A stretch of DNA of 64,000 nt, taken from positions 3,286,001-3,350,000 of the forward strand of contig OZ257144.1 in NCBI GenBank assembly GCA_965279205.1, in the 5' to 3' direction. Below, in pieces: positions 60,180 to 64,000 of this stretch (its first letter is position 1; each line of letters opens with the position of its first letter). The notes under the pieces are model-generated. The model did not search any database and was not told the origin of the DNA. It saw only the letters and a program-made list of their open reading frames with translations. This DNA is from UBA7672 sp965279205 (GTDB lineage: Bacteria > Pseudomonadota > Alphaproteobacteria > Caulobacterales > Hyphomonadaceae). The position numbers were made by a program, and so were the translations under genes.

Positions 60180-61029
60180 CGTCGCCGAACTTGCCGGCCT
60201 GATAGTCCACGATCGCCTGCCGGATCTCCTCGACCGTGTTCATCACGAACGGACCGTGCGCCACGACAGGCTCCCCGATCGGCGCACCATGGCCGAACAG
60301 CAGCCGCGTCTGGCTTGTCGCCTCGATCGTCAACTCGCCGCCGTCGATGTCGAGCTCGACAAGCGTGTGCTGCACTACATCGCGCCCATTGATGCGCACG
60401 CTGCCGGAGACGACATAGAGAAACACGTTGCGCCGCTCGAGCCCGTTGAAATCAAGCCGCGCGCCAGGCTGCGCCTCGATCGTCGTCATGAAGTTGCCGG
60501 TCAGCGACTCCACTGGCCCTGTGACACCAGCCCATTCGCCGGAGATGAGACTGACGCGCGCCTTACCGTCACTGGCTTCGATTGCCGGTATCTGATCACC
60601 CTGCAGGCCCTGATAACGAGGCTTCGTCATCTTGAGGCGCGATGGCAGGTTCACCCACAGCTGCAGGATCTCCAGCGGCCCACCGGCCCGCTTGAAGGCA
60701 TCCGGAGAAAGCTCGGCATGCACCAGGCCCGAGCCTGCCGTCATCCACTGCACGCCGCCGGCGCGGATCACGCTCTCATGCCCGCCCGAGTCGCGATGCA
60801 TCAGCTCGCCCTCGAGGATGAAGGTCACCGTCTCGAAGCCGCGATGGGGATGCGGCCCGAATGGCAGCCCGCGATTGTTCGGCGGATAGGTCTGCGGCCC
60901 GTGATGGTTGAGGAACAGGAACGGATCCACCTGCCCGACCTTCGGCCCCGGCACCGGCCGGCGCGTGACAAAATCCGCGATGTCGTCGCGATGCGAAGGA
61001 TGGAGGCCGAGGACGGTCTTGAGTGTCAT
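60169..61029 (-). CDS. Pirin-family protein (quercetinase-like cupin)
   Basis: This 286-aa bicupin has the pirin N-terminal motif: DPFLFLNHHGPQTYPPNNRG and FGPHPHRGFETVTFILEGEL, with metal ligands H, H-x-H and E, then MHRDSGGHE and VQWMTAGSG. Pirins bind Fe(II) and some oxidise quercetin; the native role is uncertain. ATG 61029 starts MTLKTVLGLHPS; an ATG 27 bases upstream adds no conserved residues. Confidence 0.93.
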   Translation of the reverse strand: MTLKTVLGLHPSHRDDIADFVTRRPVPGPKVGQVDPFLFLNHHGPQTYPPNNRGLPFGPHPHRGFETVTFILEGELMHRDSGGHESVIRAGGVQWMTAGSGLVHAELSPDAFKRAGGPLEILQLWVNLPSRLKMTKPRYQGLQGDQIPAIEASDGKARVSLISGEWAGVTGPVESLTGNFMTTIEAQPGARLDFNGLERRNVFLYVVSGSVRINGRDVVQHTLVELDIDGGELTIEATSQTRLLFGHGAPIGEPVVAHGPFVMNTVEEIRQAIVDYQAGKFGDVTA

Positions 61030-61069
61030 GGCGAAGAGATAGAGGCCGGCGTGCAAAGCCCCAAACGCA

Positions 61070-61095
61070 AACGGCCCCGCTTGCGCGGGGCCGTT
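61070..61095 (-). terminator. Hairpin after tRNA-fMet, end of the rRNA operon
   Basis: An 11-bp perfect stem AACGGCCCCGC / GCGGGGCCGTT with a TTGC loop lies 8 bp after the tRNA 3' end on the minus strand. It is followed on that strand by TGCGTTTGGGG (poor T-run) and on the plus strand by CAGTTTTT. It is likely the transcription terminator of the rRNA operon. Confidence 0.7.
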
Positions 61096-61102
61096 CAGTT
61101 TT

Positions 61103-61179
<77 letters not shown>

Positions 61180-61380
61180 TCACCGTTTTACGCCACGCAT
61201 CCGATATGCGAGGCGGTCTCTCGAAACGACTTCGCGGCCCTTACGGCCGAGGAGGGACCCGAGGGGTCCAACATCAACCGGCCGAGCCGCGTTCCCACGC
61301 CCGAGAGCGGGCGTGAAATCTTGAAGGAGGCCCTGCTCTCACTTTGCAGTGGAAGCAGCACGTTGCATTCGGCTTGGCAG

Positions 61381-61498
61381 ACCTGGCAGCGACCTACTCT
61401 CCCATGTCTTAAGACATAGTACCATTGGCGCTGGGGGACTTAACGACCGAGTTCGGAATGGGATCGGGTGGGGAACCCCCGCCAGAACCACCAGGTCA
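61381..61498 (-). rRNA. rrf: 5S ribosomal RNA
   Basis: This is about 117 nt with the 5S layout on the minus strand: start GACCTGGTGGTTCTGGCGGG, loop region CCGATCCCATTCCGAACTCG, then AATGGTACTATGTCTTAAGA and end GAGTAGGTCGCTGCCAGGT, which pairs with the 5' end (ACCTGG/CCAGGT). Ends are accurate to a few bases. About 200 bp separate it from the tRNA and about 120 bp from 23S; both spacers hold no recognisable gene. Confidence 0.95.
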
Positions 61499-61621
61499 GC
61501 GAAGCCGAATGCTTACAACAACATTGATCGTCTGATGATCGAAAAAGCTCGTCAGATATAAAGACTAGATATCTGAGGAACTGTATTGGGCGACATGCTC
61601 GTCGCCACGTATGGGTCTTGA

Positions 61622-64000
<2,379 letters not shown>

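Overview
The window is a GC-rich piece of an alphaproteobacterial chromosome. Evidence for this: a Sinorhizobium-style chemotaxis operon (MCP, STAS protein, cheY, cheA); a complete ccoNOQPGHIS cytochrome cbb3 operon; FNR/FixK-type control; a split glycine decarboxylase (gcvPA/gcvPB) behind a tandem glycine riboswitch; and an rRNA operon ending 23S-5S-tRNA-fMet. A free-living Caulobacterales/Hyphomonadaceae-like organism is my best guess, but that is inference. No phage, plasmid, insertion sequence or CRISPR array is visible.

Layout. 1-4.1 kb: a chemotaxis operon on the minus strand that runs off the left edge inside cheA. 4.3-12.2 kb: two FNR-type regulators that each keep all four FNR cluster cysteines, a large secreted redox protein (thioredoxin-like, haem c, copper monooxygenase-like, EF hands) with a divergent MarR regulator, and a soluble hybrid histidine kinase. 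12.6-17.4 kb: an EmrAB/OMF tripartite drug efflux operon with a divergent TetR gene and a perfect palindromic operator. 17.7-20.6 kb: an outer-membrane barrel protein, a patatin lipoprotein, and two decayed genes, a frameshifted glutathione S-transferase and a fused remnant of cytochrome bd oxidase cydAB.

20.7-38.7 kb is a microaerobic respiration island. It holds the cbb3 oxidase with its copper and haem assembly genes, hemN, a FixK-like regulator, a FixL-like hybrid kinase that lacks the haem-ligating histidine, three related small lipoprotein cytochromes c, two host-attachment-family proteins and a tandem universal stress protein. Four FNR/FixK boxes (about 22.36, 32.82, 35.86 and 38.73 kb) tie these genes together. 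One box drives a compact, apparently undescribed operon of four genes (136-aa protein, lipoprotein, 33-aa membrane peptide, cytochrome c lipoprotein).

39-64 kb is mostly housekeeping: SIMPL protein, panD, an epoxide-hydrolase-like enzyme, the glycine cleavage operon with two unrelated small genes inserted, feoAB with a Fur box, a PQQ-type sugar dehydrogenase lipoprotein, a MacAB-like ABC efflux operon with a 21-bp palindrome upstream, a TonB receptor paired with a DUF2946 protein, an S10 peptidase, pirin, and the 3' part of an rRNA operon. Two intergenic palindromic repeat elements (48.1 and 52.5 kb) separate these blocks.
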